This document shows, piece by piece, positions 8,545-17,387 of a stretch of 64,000 bases of DNA; position 1 is the first letter of the stretch; each line of letters starts with the position of its first letter. The translations under genes and the position numbers were made by a program. Origin of the DNA: Nitrospirales bacterium (lineage in GTDB: Bacteria > Nitrospirota > Nitrospiria > Nitrospirales > UBA8639); the NCBI GenBank assembly GCA_029261255.1, contig JAJDBQ010000182.1:1-64000 (forward strand), read 5' to 3'. The notes beneath the pieces are model-generated. The model saw only the letters and a list, made by a program, of their open reading frames with translations. It was not told the origin of the DNA and did not search any database.

Positions 8545-10851
8545 TTAGAACTGTGAATACTTCTCACGAAGACGTTGGCGAACTAGTTCAGCTATCGTAT
8601 TAATCCCAAACGTAAAAGCAAAGAGAATCAGGCCAGAGAGAAACAGCACACGATACAGCGTGCCCCCGTGAGGGGCTTCAGGCATTTCTACCGCAATATT
8701 GGCCGACAACGTTCGAAACCCATTGAACACACTCCAATCCATAATGGGCGTATTGCCCGTTGCCATCAAGACAATCATGGTTTCACCCACAGCGCGACCA
8801 AAGCCAATCATTAACGCCGAAAAAATCCCTGGACTGGCAGAGATCAAAACAAGTCGAGTGAGCGTTTGCCATTGAGTGGCTCCAAGGGCAAGAGAGCCGG
8901 CAACAAGATGTCGTGGCACATTGGAAAGAGAGTCCTCGGCAATACTAAAAATAATGGGGATCACCGCAAATCCCATGGCAAAACTAATCACAATGGCATT
9001 GCGCTGGTCATAGACCAATCCAAAGTGATCGGTGAGCCATTGCTTATAATTTCCTCCGAACACGATCGTTTCAATCGATGAGTTCAACGCGAGGCACATT
9101 CCAACTGTTCCCACGACCGCAACCACGATGATCAACAAATCCACGCCATATTTATCCAACCCGCCCAACGAACGAGGTAACATCTGCCAGAGCAGGCACA
9201 CCAACCCAATCATCACCGGTATAATAAGAGCCCCCGCTACAACCGCTGGAAAAATCTTCTCTAATAACGGGGCAAACCAGAGGCCCGCCAAAAATCCTAA
9301 GACCACAGACGGAAGGGCCGCCATGATTTCAATACTGGGTTTAATGATGGCTCGGAGATGCGGATGCATGAACATGGCAGTATAGACAGCACCCATGATT
9401 GCCAACGGAACAGCCAGAATCATGGCATAAATTGTTCCCTTCAATGTTCCAAATATGAGCGGCATCATGCCAAACTTTGGTTCAAATTCATCAGATCCGC
9501 TGGAGGATTGCCAAATCAGTTCAGGATCTTCATACCCTTCATAAGTGACCGGAAAAAATAACGATTGAAACGTAATTTCTGGATGAGGGTTGTCGATCAA
9601 AAATGTTCGCAAGAGCCCATCCGTCCCCAACCACGTCCCACCATCAGCCTTCGGTGAAAAACGAAGCGCGCTTGTCTCGGATAAGACCGAGTCAAATTCC
9701 AAAATCGTCTGGCCGGTCGTCGCATGATGAAGAATCACGTGCCCTTGACTATCAGCTGTCAAAAATCCCTTATCTCGCTGAGAGGGCGAAATGGCCTGGA
9801 CGACTCCATTATGGGCCTGAAACGTAGAGACTTTTCGGAATGGAACCATAGACCGGGCCTGCCGTTCATCCATGGGAACCCAGGTCATCACCTGCCCGGC
9901 TTCAGTCCCAACCACAAGTGTTCGCTCACCATTTAAATACGTTAAGGCTGTCACCGCTTCTCCTGATTCGCCAACTGGGATTCGACGAACCTTCGCTTCT
10001 CCTCCATCCGGCAACGTCCATTCTAAAAGTTCCCCCTGCTCGGTCCCGGCAACAAGACGCTTCCCAAATCCATCTAAAACCAAATGCGTAATGTGTACCT
10101 GTTCGGGGACTTTCAACTGTCGCTGCGTGACAGTGGCCTCATCTGAAAAAGAAAAATCTCCAGGCTCGTCTACTAAGGTAAGCCATAACGTCCCACTACG
10201 CGTCAGGGCCGCGATCATCTGTCGCTCATCCTTCTGCGAATGAGCATGACGCACCAATTCTTCTCCATCCGGAATCACCCGAATGGGTGTTTTGATCTGG
10301 CTGGTCGGCACAATTGTTCGCGTAGCTCCCTCGAAGACTGATCGAAAGAATATCGTGACCGGCACCACGAAGCCTTCTTGAGTCGCAACGCTCACTCCGT
10401 TCCCTATTTGGCCAATCAAGACTGTAGACTGTACAGTTCCTGAAATCTCAAGCTCCCCTCCTATTTCGGGAATAGAATCGCCCTGAGGCATTCGCAAGAA
10501 TTGCAACCGTTTTTGCATAAGCACAAAAGCCACTTCTTGATATTCATCTGATCCAATGACCGTGGTCTCTCTCGTGCCTCCCTTTTCCTTCTCGACTTGC
10601 ACTGTGGCCGAAACATTTCCACTCGTTGACCGAAACAATGGGATCACTTCCCACATCAAATAGAGAAAAATTCCCAAAATACTGATAATCGTGGCGATAC
10701 CGCCAACCCAGACCACTATGCCTGCTGAGCGATCAATGGTATGCCGTAGACGTCGATGCGTTGTTCGCGTTTTTCGCGTCGCCCATTGACCAGACGTTGA
10801 GGAAATTTCTTTACCAGAGATGGGAAGAGAACTGGGACTATTCATTCTCAT
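8545..10851 (-). CDS. pstC: Phosphate ABC transporter permease PstC, long form with periplasmic beta-propeller-like insert
   Basis: This permease has about 768 residues instead of the usual 320. A basic N-terminus and one membrane helix (VVWVGGIATIISILGIFLYL) lead into roughly 400 periplasmic residues with repeated WD40-like strands (GKRLVAGTEQGELLEWTLPD, ERTLVVGTEAGQVMTW). The permease core follows (LIFGTLKGTIYAMILAVPLA, ALPSVVLGFLAGLWFAP, GSLALGATQWQTLTRLVL). I place the start at ATG 10851 (alternative 10845). The track's TTG at 10899 lies inside the hairpin of the pstS-pstC terminator and would not be a sensible start. Confidence 0.92.
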   Translation of the reverse strand: MRMNSPSSLPISGKEISSTSGQWATRKTRTTHRRLRHTIDRSAGIVVWVGGIATIISILGIFLYLMWEVIPLFRSTSGNVSATVQVEKEKGGTRETTVIGSDEYQEVAFVLMQKRLQFLRMPQGDSIPEIGGELEISGTVQSTVLIGQIGNGVSVATQEGFVVPVTIFFRSVFEGATRTIVPTSQIKTPIRVIPDGEELVRHAHSQKDERQMIAALTRSGTLWLTLVDEPGDFSFSDEATVTQRQLKVPEQVHITHLVLDGFGKRLVAGTEQGELLEWTLPDGGEAKVRRIPVGESGEAVTALTYLNGERTLVVGTEAGQVMTWVPMDERQARSMVPFRKVSTFQAHNGVVQAISPSQRDKGFLTADSQGHVILHHATTGQTILEFDSVLSETSALRFSPKADGGTWLGTDGLLRTFLIDNPHPEITFQSLFFPVTYEGYEDPELIWQSSSGSDEFEPKFGMMPLIFGTLKGTIYAMILAVPLAIMGAVYTAMFMHPHLRAIIKPSIEIMAALPSVVLGFLAGLWFAPLLEKIFPAVVAGALIIPVMIGLVCLLWQMLPRSLGGLDKYGVDLLIIVVAVVGTVGMCLALNSSIETIVFGGNYKQWLTDHFGLVYDQRNAIVISFAMGFAVIPIIFSIAEDSLSNVPRHLVAGSLALGATQWQTLTRLVLISASPGIFSALMIGFGRAVGETMIVLMATGNTPIMDWSVFNGFRTLSANIAVEMPEAPHGGTLYRVLFLSGLILFAFTFGINTIAELVRQRLREKYSQF

Positions 10852-10877
10852 AGAACAATTCACGTGATGCGGATGAT

Positions 10878-10913
10878 AAAAAAGCCACTCCTTCGTCAAT
10901 TAACGAGGGAGTG
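10878..10913 (-). terminator. Intercistronic terminator between pstS and pstC
   Basis: On the minus strand an 11-bp stem with one G-T pair (CACTCCCTCGT pairing with ACGAAGGAGTG) is followed by GGCTTTTTTAT. It sits 23 nt after the pstS stop and before the pstC start. Partial termination here would give far more pstS than permease mRNA, the usual stoichiometry for a binding-protein importer. Confidence 0.8.
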
Positions 10914-10935
10914 ACTCACAGGCTTGCTGAAAACC

Positions 10936-11949
10936 CTATTCAAAATTTCCACGCTGTTTGGTAATGAGATCGGAACTTAATGGAAAATACCCATCTTTGA
11001 TCACAACCTGTTGGCCTTCACGACTATACACGAAATTCAAGAACTCTTTGACAATCGGAGACAAGGCTTTATTCGGGGCCTTGTTCACATAGACCAACAA
11101 AAAGCGCGCTAGGGGATAACTTCCTTTCGATGCATTGGCAAATGTCGGTTCCACAAAGTTGCCCCCATCTTTCATCGCCAAGGGTATAGCCCGCACTCCC
11201 GATGTACGGTACCCGATGCCACTGTATCCCATTCCTGCTCGATCTTCCGTCACTCCTTGAACCACAGATGCCGAACCCGGCTGTTCCTTCACTTGATCTC
11301 GATAATCGCCGTTCTGCAACACTTTCTTTTTGAAAAATCCGTACGTGCCAGAAGCGGAATTCCGTCCATATAAACTAATGGGCATCTTGGTAAATGCACC
11401 TTTCAACCCCAAGTTCCCCCATGTTGTGATGTCATTCTTGTACCCCTGACGACGCGTTTTTGAAAAGGCGGCATCCACCTGAGCCACCGTCATCCCAGGG
11501 ATCGGATTATCCTTGTTCACATAGACCGCTAATGCATCTATCGCCACTGGGAACGGAGTGGGTTTATACCCAAACTTGGCTTCGAAGGCATCCATTTCCT
11601 TCCCCTTCATTTTCCGAGACATAGGACCCAATTGGGCCGTCCCTTCAATCAACGCTGGGGGCGCAGTACTTGATCCTTTACCTTCTATTTGAATTTTCAC
11701 GTTCGGATATTGCTTTCGAAAACCCTCAGCCCACAACGTCATCAAGTTATTTAAGGTATCCGAGCCAATGCTATTGATATTGCCGGAGACTCCGCTGACT
11801 CGTGTATAACTTTTCCAGCTTGGGTCATCCATTGACTCCTTGGCCCCTGCGGTGGACGAATCGATCCCCGTGAGTCCAAACAACCCCAAGAACAGACCGA
11901 CCGCTACAGTACCAGCCCTCAGTACATTTCCTTTTGAGACAGACTCCAT
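10936..11949 (-). CDS. pstS: Periplasmic phosphate-binding protein
   Basis: This is the substrate-binding subunit of the Pst importer. I choose ATG 11949 because GGAGGA lies about 8 nt before it, while the track's upstream ATGs are too near or upstream of that site. The 337-residue product starts with a Sec signal peptide ([17 protein letters not shown]). The mature protein shows the PstS pattern: [35 protein letters not shown] and the phosphate-contact region [14 protein letters not shown]. It ends in a lobe with [11 protein letters not shown]. It is the first gene of the minus-strand pst operon and lies behind a Pho-box-like array. Confidence 0.95.
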   Translation of the reverse strand: MESVSKGNVLRAGTVAVGLFLGLFGLTGIDSSTAGAKESMDDPSWKSYTRVSGVSGNINSIGSDTLNNLMTLWAEGFRKQYPNVKIQIEGKGSSTAPPALIEGTAQLGPMSRKMKGKEMDAFEAKFGYKPTPFPVAIDALAVYVNKDNPIPGMTVAQVDAAFSKTRRQGYKNDITTWGNLGLKGAFTKMPISLYGRNSASGTYGFFKKKVLQNGDYRDQVKEQPGSASVVQGVTEDRAGMGYSGIGYRTSGVRAIPLAMKDGGNFVEPTFANASKGSYPLARFLLVYVNKAPNKALSPIVKEFLNFVYSREGQQVVIKDGYFPLSSDLITKQRGNFE

Positions 11950-12005
11950 GAACATTTCCTCCTTCGTATGTAGGTAAACATTATGCATTTCCTATATTTC
12001 CCTTC

Positions 12006-12034
12006 CGTAACAGCAATGTTACGAACGTGTTACA
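12006..12034 (-). promoter_or_regulatory. Pho-box-like array upstream of pstS
   Basis: On the minus strand TGTAACA and CGTAACA occur as direct repeats with an exact 11-nt period (7 + 4 spacing). That is the geometry of PhoB half-sites. An inverted TGTTACG follows at 12012-12006, making the palindrome CGTAACA-TTGC-TGTTACG. An AT-rich stretch (AATATAGG, then CATAATG) downstream could serve as the -10 region. The bases differ from the E. coli CTGTCAT consensus, so PhoB binding is inferred from spacing, position and the presence of phoB in the window. Confidence 0.6.
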
Positions 12035-12073
12035 TGGCAACTTGTTGTTCATTCTATAATCCCAGACCACACC

Positions 12074-12313
12074 CTACGTTTGTTCGGTTAACCTCACTTC
12101 CAGAGAAGAACCAACCTGATGAACAGATATCAAACCTTCTCGCCTAAACCTTCCTAAGATTGAAAACATATCGCCCCATCGAATCCATGAAAGCCGTTCT
12201 ACCATCTTCTCAAGCGTGACAACTCTTTCCTCCAGGATACAATTCCATACATTTTGTGCTGTTTGACCTTCAACGAGTGATTTGGGGCACGCTCTTTCTT
12301 TTACTGAAAGCAT
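12074..12313 (-). CDS. Small hypothetical protein upstream of pstS
   Basis: This 79-residue ORF has an ATG preceded by a good GGAGGTGG site. The sequence is helical and ends in a strand-like hairpin (GLISVHQVGSSLEVRL), consistent with a minimal winged-helix fold. The same outline is seen in the 85-residue ORF at 3275-3532. It lies just upstream of the pst promoter on the same strand. I recognise no family; a regulatory role is only suggested by fold and position. Confidence 0.5.
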   Translation of the reverse strand: MLSVKERACPKSLVEGQTAQNVWNCILEERVVTLEKMVERLSWIRWGDMFSILGRFRREGLISVHQVGSSLEVRLTEQT

Positions 12314-12421
12314 CTTCCACCTCCAGACTTAATGATGTTCGATTCAGATCCAGTGTAGTCGCCATATCAAGGAGATCAGCGAAATAATACTCATAGAATG
12401 TTGCTTTCCAGTTGAGTTCAG

Positions 12422-12437
12422 GTTACAGCGCTGTAAC
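12422..12437. promoter_or_regulatory. 16-bp perfect palindrome before the partner-switch/Mla operon
   Basis: GTTACAGCGCTGTAAC is a perfect dyad, about 270 nt upstream of the RsbU-like gene. Its half-site GTTACA matches the TGTTACA unit of the array before pstS. It may be an operator, perhaps for the same regulator. No -35/-10 pair can be assigned with confidence. The interval 12314-12705 holds no credible gene; the 63-codon TTG ORF there has no family. Confidence 0.45.
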
Positions 12438-12705
12438 GTTTTTAAATCTGCACGACCGTCGACCCGTACAATTCGGTCTTGATTGGCCCAGCCAGGAGTT
12501 AGGCAGATTACACAAGCGAGAGGAAAATGCTCGTTGGGTTGCGAACTTAGGTCGAGGGGGGATTTTGTCGATACGACGTGAAGGGGATAGAGAGTCAGGC
12601 TAGCCGTTTCTTCATCCCAATCTAATTGAGCATGGCGATCTTAAAAGTCTGTTGCTCAATTGAATCACCAATGAATTCCACGCTTCCATCTAAATACCAC
12701 TGAAC

Positions 12706-13986
12706 ATGCCAGACAATCCCATGCATTTAGGCCTCATCCTTATGGCTGCCGAGAGCTCTCCAGAGCTAAAGAGGCTTATTCAAAGCTTCTCCGCTTATGG
12801 CTTTGAACTGAGGCTTGTCCCAGATGGCGAAACGGCACTTCTCTCCAGTCAAGAGCTCAAACCAGATTTAATTTTCCTTGATGTCTCGCTACCGGGCTTG
12901 AGCGGATTTGATACATGCCTGAGCCTCAAAGAACTGGACACGACCAAAGATACTCCAGTCATTTTTGTCACCACTCCATCAGACAGGGCGAGTACGGTGA
13001 AAGGATTTTCTGTCGGTGCAGTGGATTATGTGACGAGGCCATTTCAAATTGAAGAAGTCATAGCACGCATCACCACGCATTTAAAAATTCGAAATCTCCA
13101 AGTCCTGTTGAAAGAAATCATATCCAATCTTCAAGAGGAGGTGGCCGAACGTCAACGCGCAGAAGAAGCACTACAAGAATCGATGCAACTGGTTCAAGAA
13201 GCCAATAATTGCATGAAAAATGATCTCGCTGCAGCAGCCCGAGTCCAACAAGCACTCTTACCAGAAATCCTTCCCGCACTTTCAAACGTCTCATTTGCCT
13301 GGACCTATCAACCCTGCTCAGAATTAGGTGGGGATTCATTAAATGTGTTCCAGCTTGATGCTGATCACGTCGGACTCTACGTCCTAGATGTCAGCGGGCA
13401 CGGCGTTTCAGCGTCTCTTCTGTCAGTCACGCTGAGTCGCGTGCTTATTCCGCGACGCGACTCATCCTGCCTGATGATCAAGACTCATCGATCACCTGAA
13501 ACCGAAACGCTGGTTTCTCCCGCAGAAATTGCCACACGATTAAATTCCATGTTTCCGATGAGTGAAGATGGACGCCAATATTTCACGCTCATCTATGGCA
13601 TTCTCAATGTCCGAAACGGTGTCTTTCGATACACCTGTGCAGGCCATCCTCCACCGTTGTACCTCGCACCCAATCAAGACGTCAGCCAATGTGAGGTTGG
13701 GAATGTGCCAATCGGACTCTTTGAAGACAGCCAGTATGATGAAGGGATAATCCAACTCGAAGCAGGTGGGCGCCTGTACTTGTATTCTGACGGACTCATT
13801 GAAGCCAAGAATATTGCACGCAATTTTTTTGGAGAGACCCGACTGCAAGAAACATTAAGAGTCACCCATCAGTCACCATTACAACTGAGTGTGGATGCAA
13901 CGGTGAAGGCTGTATTGGATTGGACCGAGAACAATCACGCTCAGGATGATCTCTCTGTTCTCGCATTCGAGTGGACTCCACCATGA
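12706..13986 (+). CDS. Response regulator with PP2C-type (RsbU-like) phosphatase output
   Basis: The 426-residue protein has a receiver domain (about residues 8-125) with the phospho-acceptor in IFLDVSLPG. A coiled-coil linker (LQEEVAERQRAEEALQESMQ) joins it to a SpoIIE/RsbU PP2C domain: CSELGGDSLNVF, LDVSGHGVSASL, and near the end AQDDLSVLAFEW, which supply the metal-binding acidic residues. The predicted job is dephosphorylation of a STAS anti-anti-sigma factor in response to a two-component signal. It is the first gene of a tight operon; its stop overlaps the next start as ATGA. Confidence 0.92.
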   Translation: MPDNPMHLGLILMAAESSPELKRLIQSFSAYGFELRLVPDGETALLSSQELKPDLIFLDVSLPGLSGFDTCLSLKELDTTKDTPVIFVTTPSDRASTVKGFSVGAVDYVTRPFQIEEVIARITTHLKIRNLQVLLKEIISNLQEEVAERQRAEEALQESMQLVQEANNCMKNDLAAAARVQQALLPEILPALSNVSFAWTYQPCSELGGDSLNVFQLDADHVGLYVLDVSGHGVSASLLSVTLSRVLIPRRDSSCLMIKTHRSPETETLVSPAEIATRLNSMFPMSEDGRQYFTLIYGILNVRNGVFRYTCAGHPPPLYLAPNQDVSQCEVGNVPIGLFEDSQYDEGIIQLEAGGRLYLYSDGLIEAKNIARNFFGETRLQETLRVTHQSPLQLSVDATVKAVLDWTENNHAQDDLSVLAFEWTPP

Positions 13987-14438
13987 ACCATCAAACAAAC
14001 ATCCCCCACGAGCATGTGATTCTTGAACATCAGTTCCCTGCTCGTGCCAGGGAACTCGGACCCACAAGAGCCATGACACAAATGGCCCTCAATAATCATG
14101 GATGGGGCTCCGATATAGTAGATGACATTGTGCTGGCTATTGATGAAGCCTGCCAGAATATTATTCGTCATGCCTACCGTGGGGAATGCGATGACCCGAT
14201 TATTTTGCACATCGTACTCAACAATAAGGATTTGGTGGTCGAACTCGAAGATCACGCCCCAACAGTTAGCCCCGATTGCATGAATCCCCGCGCATTCGAA
14301 GATATCCGGCCTGGAGGCCTAGGTTGCCATTTTATTCGACAAGTGATGGACACCGTCTCCATCGAACCATCGTCAACGGAGCGAGGGAACGTGATGCGAA
14401 TGATTAAAGGCGTCCAACCTCCCCCGACATGTCAGTGA
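13983..14438 (+). CDS. RsbW-like serine kinase / anti-sigma factor
   Basis: This is a GHKL (HATPase) protein of 151 residues. The N box is DIVLAIDEACQNIIRHAY, a central ELEDHAP segment takes the place of the usual D-x-G box, and the G-box-like GGLGCHFIRQVMD is present. Such proteins phosphorylate the serine of a STAS partner and often hold a sigma factor when the partner is phosphorylated. I start it at ATG 13983, which overlaps the upstream stop as ATGA and implies coupled translation, rather than at the track's GTG. It overlaps the following STAS gene by 10 nt. No sigma factor lies nearby, so its final target is not obvious. Confidence 0.88.
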   Translation: MNHQTNIPHEHVILEHQFPARARELGPTRAMTQMALNNHGWGSDIVDDIVLAIDEACQNIIRHAYRGECDDPIILHIVLNNKDLVVELEDHAPTVSPDCMNPRAFEDIRPGGLGCHFIRQVMDTVSIEPSSTERGNVMRMIKGVQPPPTCQ

Positions 14439-14776
14439 CCTATATGGGACATCACGTTCGCGAAGACCAGGGCTATCACATCGTGATTCTCACAGGAGAA
14501 ATCGACTTAGAGACCTCCCCCCATGCTCGGGAAATCTTACTCGATACGGTGGACCATTGCGTAAAACTTCTGGTTGATATGGCATCCGTGACCTATATTG
14601 ATAGTTCCGGTATCGCGACTCTCGTCGAAGCGTTCCAACGAGCGAAAAAGAAAGAAAAACAGATGGCATTTATCTGTCTGAACCCAGCAGTGGTCCGCGT
14701 GTTGTCCCTTGCCCGACTCGACAAAGTGTTTGCCATCCATACAGATATTGAAAGCGCAATCCATGCTAAGCCCTGA
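14429..14776 (+). CDS. STAS-domain protein (anti-anti-sigma / MlaB-like)
   Basis: The 115-residue STAS domain has the switch motif YIDSSGIATLVEA, with a phosphorylatable Ser at about 59-60 as in RsbV/SpoIIAA. It overlaps rsbW-like upstream by 10 nt and mlaE-like downstream by 14 nt. That position is informative: in proteobacterial Mla operons a STAS protein (MlaB) binds the MlaF ATPase. This protein may therefore serve as the partner-switch output and as the MlaB subunit at once. The sequence directly supports only the STAS fold, the serine and the overlaps. Confidence 0.88.
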   Translation: MSVTYMGHHVREDQGYHIVILTGEIDLETSPHAREILLDTVDHCVKLLVDMASVTYIDSSGIATLVEAFQRAKKKEKQMAFICLNPAVVRVLSLARLDKVFAIHTDIESAIHAKP

Positions 14777-15584
14777 TCGGCCACTCCCACTTCTTCTTCA
14801 AAAATTAGAAGCCTTAGGACGAGTGACGACCAAATGGGTTGACGCTTTAGGATTTGGAGCAGCCTTACTCTATCAATCGAGTTTGTTGATCTTCTTAGGA
14901 GGTCGTCGAAAACAACAGGTTCGCCTCGGGCCTATCGTCTCGCAAATGATGGAAGTCGGCATTCTGGCATTACCGATTATTTCACTCGTTTCCGTGACGA
15001 TCGGACTGATGTTGGCTATTCAAGGCATCGAAGCGTTGAAAGATTTTGGTGCGGAGCATCAAGTCACTTATGGCGTCGCATTGTCCGTCGTTCGAGAATT
15101 CGCCCCATTGATCACAGGGATACTCATCGCTGGCCGATCAGGTTCGGCGTTTGCCGCTCGCCTGAGCACCATGACCATCAATAATGAAATTGATGCATTA
15201 CGTGTCATGGGCATTAATCCGACCCGATTCCTCGTTGTGCCAAGCCTCGTCGCCATGATGATCATGGTCCCATCGCTGACACTGTGGGCTGACCTGGTCG
15301 CACTGCTCGGAGCCGGTCTCTATATTTCAACGGATCTTGGCATTTCAATGGCAACCTATATGGCTCAAACGGTGGCGTATCTCGGAACCGACGATGTTTT
15401 GCACGGCGTAGGAAAAAGTCTGGTCTTTGGAGTGTTGATCACAATTGTCGGTGTGGTCAATGGATCATCCGTAACTGGTGGAGCAGAAGGCGTCGGAAAG
15501 GTAACAACTCGTGCAGTCGTACATTCCATCTTAGCCATCATCTTGGCCGACCTTCTCATTGTGTTTCTGCTCACTCGTTCATGA
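14763..15584 (+). CDS. mlaE: MlaE-type ABC lipid-transport permease
   Basis: This inner-membrane permease of the MCE lipid-transport family has 273 residues from ATG 14763; the track's TTG at 14709 lies well inside the STAS gene. It shows the MlaE signatures VSVTIGLMLAIQG, VREFAPLITGILIAGRSGSAF and NEIDALRVMGINP, plus about five membrane helices. With MlaF it forms the ABC unit that moves phospholipid between inner membrane and periplasm. The gene overlaps the STAS gene and is followed 5 nt later by mlaF. Confidence 0.93.
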   Translation: MLSPDRPLPLLLQKLEALGRVTTKWVDALGFGAALLYQSSLLIFLGGRRKQQVRLGPIVSQMMEVGILALPIISLVSVTIGLMLAIQGIEALKDFGAEHQVTYGVALSVVREFAPLITGILIAGRSGSAFAARLSTMTINNEIDALRVMGINPTRFLVVPSLVAMMIMVPSLTLWADLVALLGAGLYISTDLGISMATYMAQTVAYLGTDDVLHGVGKSLVFGVLITIVGVVNGSSVTGGAEGVGKVTTRAVVHSILAIILADLLIVFLLTRS

Positions 15585-15588
15585 AACG

Positions 15589-16407
15589 ATGCCCCCCTCT
15601 CATCCCATGATTGAAGTCACAGACCTCACCACGCATTACGGTTCTCGAAAAATTTTGAATGCTATTTCACTCACTGTCAATAAAGGTGAAATCATGGTGA
15701 TCATGGGTGGCAGCGGATCAGGCAAAAGTACCTTATTGCGCCACTTAATTGGACTGGAGCACCCAAGCTGCGGAAGTATTACACTCCTAGGCCAAAACAT
15801 TGCTCGTATGACTGAACAAGACATGACGCAGTTGTATCGGAAATTGGGAGTCGCCTTTCAAAGCGGCGCATTGTTTAGTTCGATGACTGTGGGAGAGAAC
15901 ATCATGCTCCCTTTACGAGAGCATACGAAACTCGATCAAAAGACGATGGAAATCATGGTCAGGCTCAAACTCGAAGTCGTCAACATGGCAGGCTTTGAAG
16001 ATTTGATGCCATCAGAACTTTCTGGCGGCATGTTGAAACGCGCAGCGTTTGCTCGAGCAGTCATTATGGATCCCGTGCTCTTGTTTTGCGACGAACCTTC
16101 AGCAGGTCTCGACCCAGTCGTGTCCTCAGCATTAGACGAACTGATACTTCGACTCAGAGAAGCACTCGACATGACCATCGTCGTCGTGACGCACGAACTA
16201 GAAAGCGCCTTCCGAATCGCTGATCGCATTACGGTGTTGGATAAAGGCGCCATTTTGACTATTGGATCCGTAGAGGAGGTACGTGCCTCTGGCAACAAAC
16301 GTATCCAAGACCTATTGAACCGAAACTTTGAAGAAGAGATCCTCAACCCAAATGAATACCTCGCTCGCCTCACAGGAGAAGCCGAAGACACCTTGAGCTA
16401 TGTATAA
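15589..16407 (+). CDS. mlaF: MlaF-type ABC lipid-transport ATPase
   Basis: This is an ATP-binding subunit of 272 residues from ATG 15589 (ATG 15607 is also possible). It has Walker A GGSGSGKST, the modified signature LSGGMLKRAAFARA typical of the Mla/Ttg2A branch, Walker B LLFCDEPSAGLDPV and the switch His VVVTHELESAF. The C-terminal tail (RIQDLLNRNFEEE) resembles the extension through which MlaF contacts MlaB and dimerises. It lies between mlaE and mlaD. Confidence 0.93.
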   Translation: MPPSHPMIEVTDLTTHYGSRKILNAISLTVNKGEIMVIMGGSGSGKSTLLRHLIGLEHPSCGSITLLGQNIARMTEQDMTQLYRKLGVAFQSGALFSSMTVGENIMLPLREHTKLDQKTMEIMVRLKLEVVNMAGFEDLMPSELSGGMLKRAAFARAVIMDPVLLFCDEPSAGLDPVVSSALDELILRLREALDMTIVVVTHELESAFRIADRITVLDKGAILTIGSVEEVRASGNKRIQDLLNRNFEEEILNPNEYLARLTGEAEDTLSYV

Positions 16408-16446
16408 CTTTACGGCACGTCACTCACTCACATTTTCAAGAAACGC

Positions 16447-17373
16447 ATGAGAGATTCTCGAAAAAACTATCTCGCCGTCGGAATCTTTGTGCTGACAATG
16501 TTGAGCGTGCTTGTTGTCTGGCTCACTGTACTTTCTGGCGGCACACAAACCACTAAGCCCTATTATATGGAGTTTGACAATGTCATTGGACTCTCGCGAG
16601 GTGGCCAAATCTTATTCGAAGGCTATCCGATTGGAGAAATCGAGGATATCGTCTTTACTCGTCGCCCCGATACATCTGTCTATCGACTCAATCTTAGGAT
16701 TCGTGAAGATTGGGATATTCCCGAAGACAGTGTCGCGATCATGACACAAGCTAGCGTACTGTCTGCCATGGTCATCGATATCCAGGCCGGAGCTTCTCAC
16801 CAGATACTTGCACCAGGGGAACAAATCCCTAGCGTGGGATCTAGCAACATCATGACCGCCATGTCATCCGTTGCGGTAAAATTGGGCAATCTGGCGGATA
16901 CAAGTTTGAAGCCCCTTCTTGATAATCTCTCAGGAGGCTCGAACTCCCTCACAGTCCTCTCTCAAGATGTCCCTGTGATCTTGGAAAATGTCAAAACCTT
17001 TACCAGGCAATTAACGACCGCCACAACCCGTCTTAATCACATTTTAGATCAAAGTGAAGAACCCATCGAGACAATCTTAGGGAAGGCCGAGTTGGCCTCT
17101 GGAAATATCTCCACCGTGACGACAGATTTTCACCAAACTCGGAAACAATTGGATACACTCTTGCTCTCATTGCGAAAAATCGTGCGCAATAATAGTGGAG
17201 AAATCGATCATTCTATTTCGGATCTGCATCATACGTTAGAAGTCGTGGCCAGCCATATTCAAGAAATCAGTTCTAATTTGGAAGCCACGACGCGAAACAT
17301 GAACGAACTCACTACCGACTTGAGGCGCAACCCGGGACTCATCGTACGAGGCCGGGAATTTAGCGAACCCTAA
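16447..17373 (+). CDS. mlaD: MlaD-family MCE domain protein
   Basis: The 308-residue protein has an N-terminal membrane anchor (residues 10-30), then a single MCE domain (YYMEFDNVIGLSRGGQILFEGYPIGEIEDIVF) whose hexamer normally forms a lipid channel. The C-terminal half is a long helical region with repeated hydrophobic spacing (VKTFTRQLTTATTRLNHILD). It is longer than E. coli MlaD and closer in plan to PqiB- or Ttg2C-type proteins with helical extensions. The gene lies 39 nt after mlaF. Confidence 0.92.
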   Translation: MRDSRKNYLAVGIFVLTMLSVLVVWLTVLSGGTQTTKPYYMEFDNVIGLSRGGQILFEGYPIGEIEDIVFTRRPDTSVYRLNLRIREDWDIPEDSVAIMTQASVLSAMVIDIQAGASHQILAPGEQIPSVGSSNIMTAMSSVAVKLGNLADTSLKPLLDNLSGGSNSLTVLSQDVPVILENVKTFTRQLTTATTRLNHILDQSEEPIETILGKAELASGNISTVTTDFHQTRKQLDTLLLSLRKIVRNNSGEIDHSISDLHHTLEVVASHIQEISSNLEATTRNMNELTTDLRRNPGLIVRGREFSEP

Positions 17374-17387
17374 ACGAACGGACGAGG

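Noticed and set aside
12412-12603. 63-codon TTG ORF
   Set aside because: Rare start, no ribosome site, no family; it contains the palindrome and looks like regulatory DNA.
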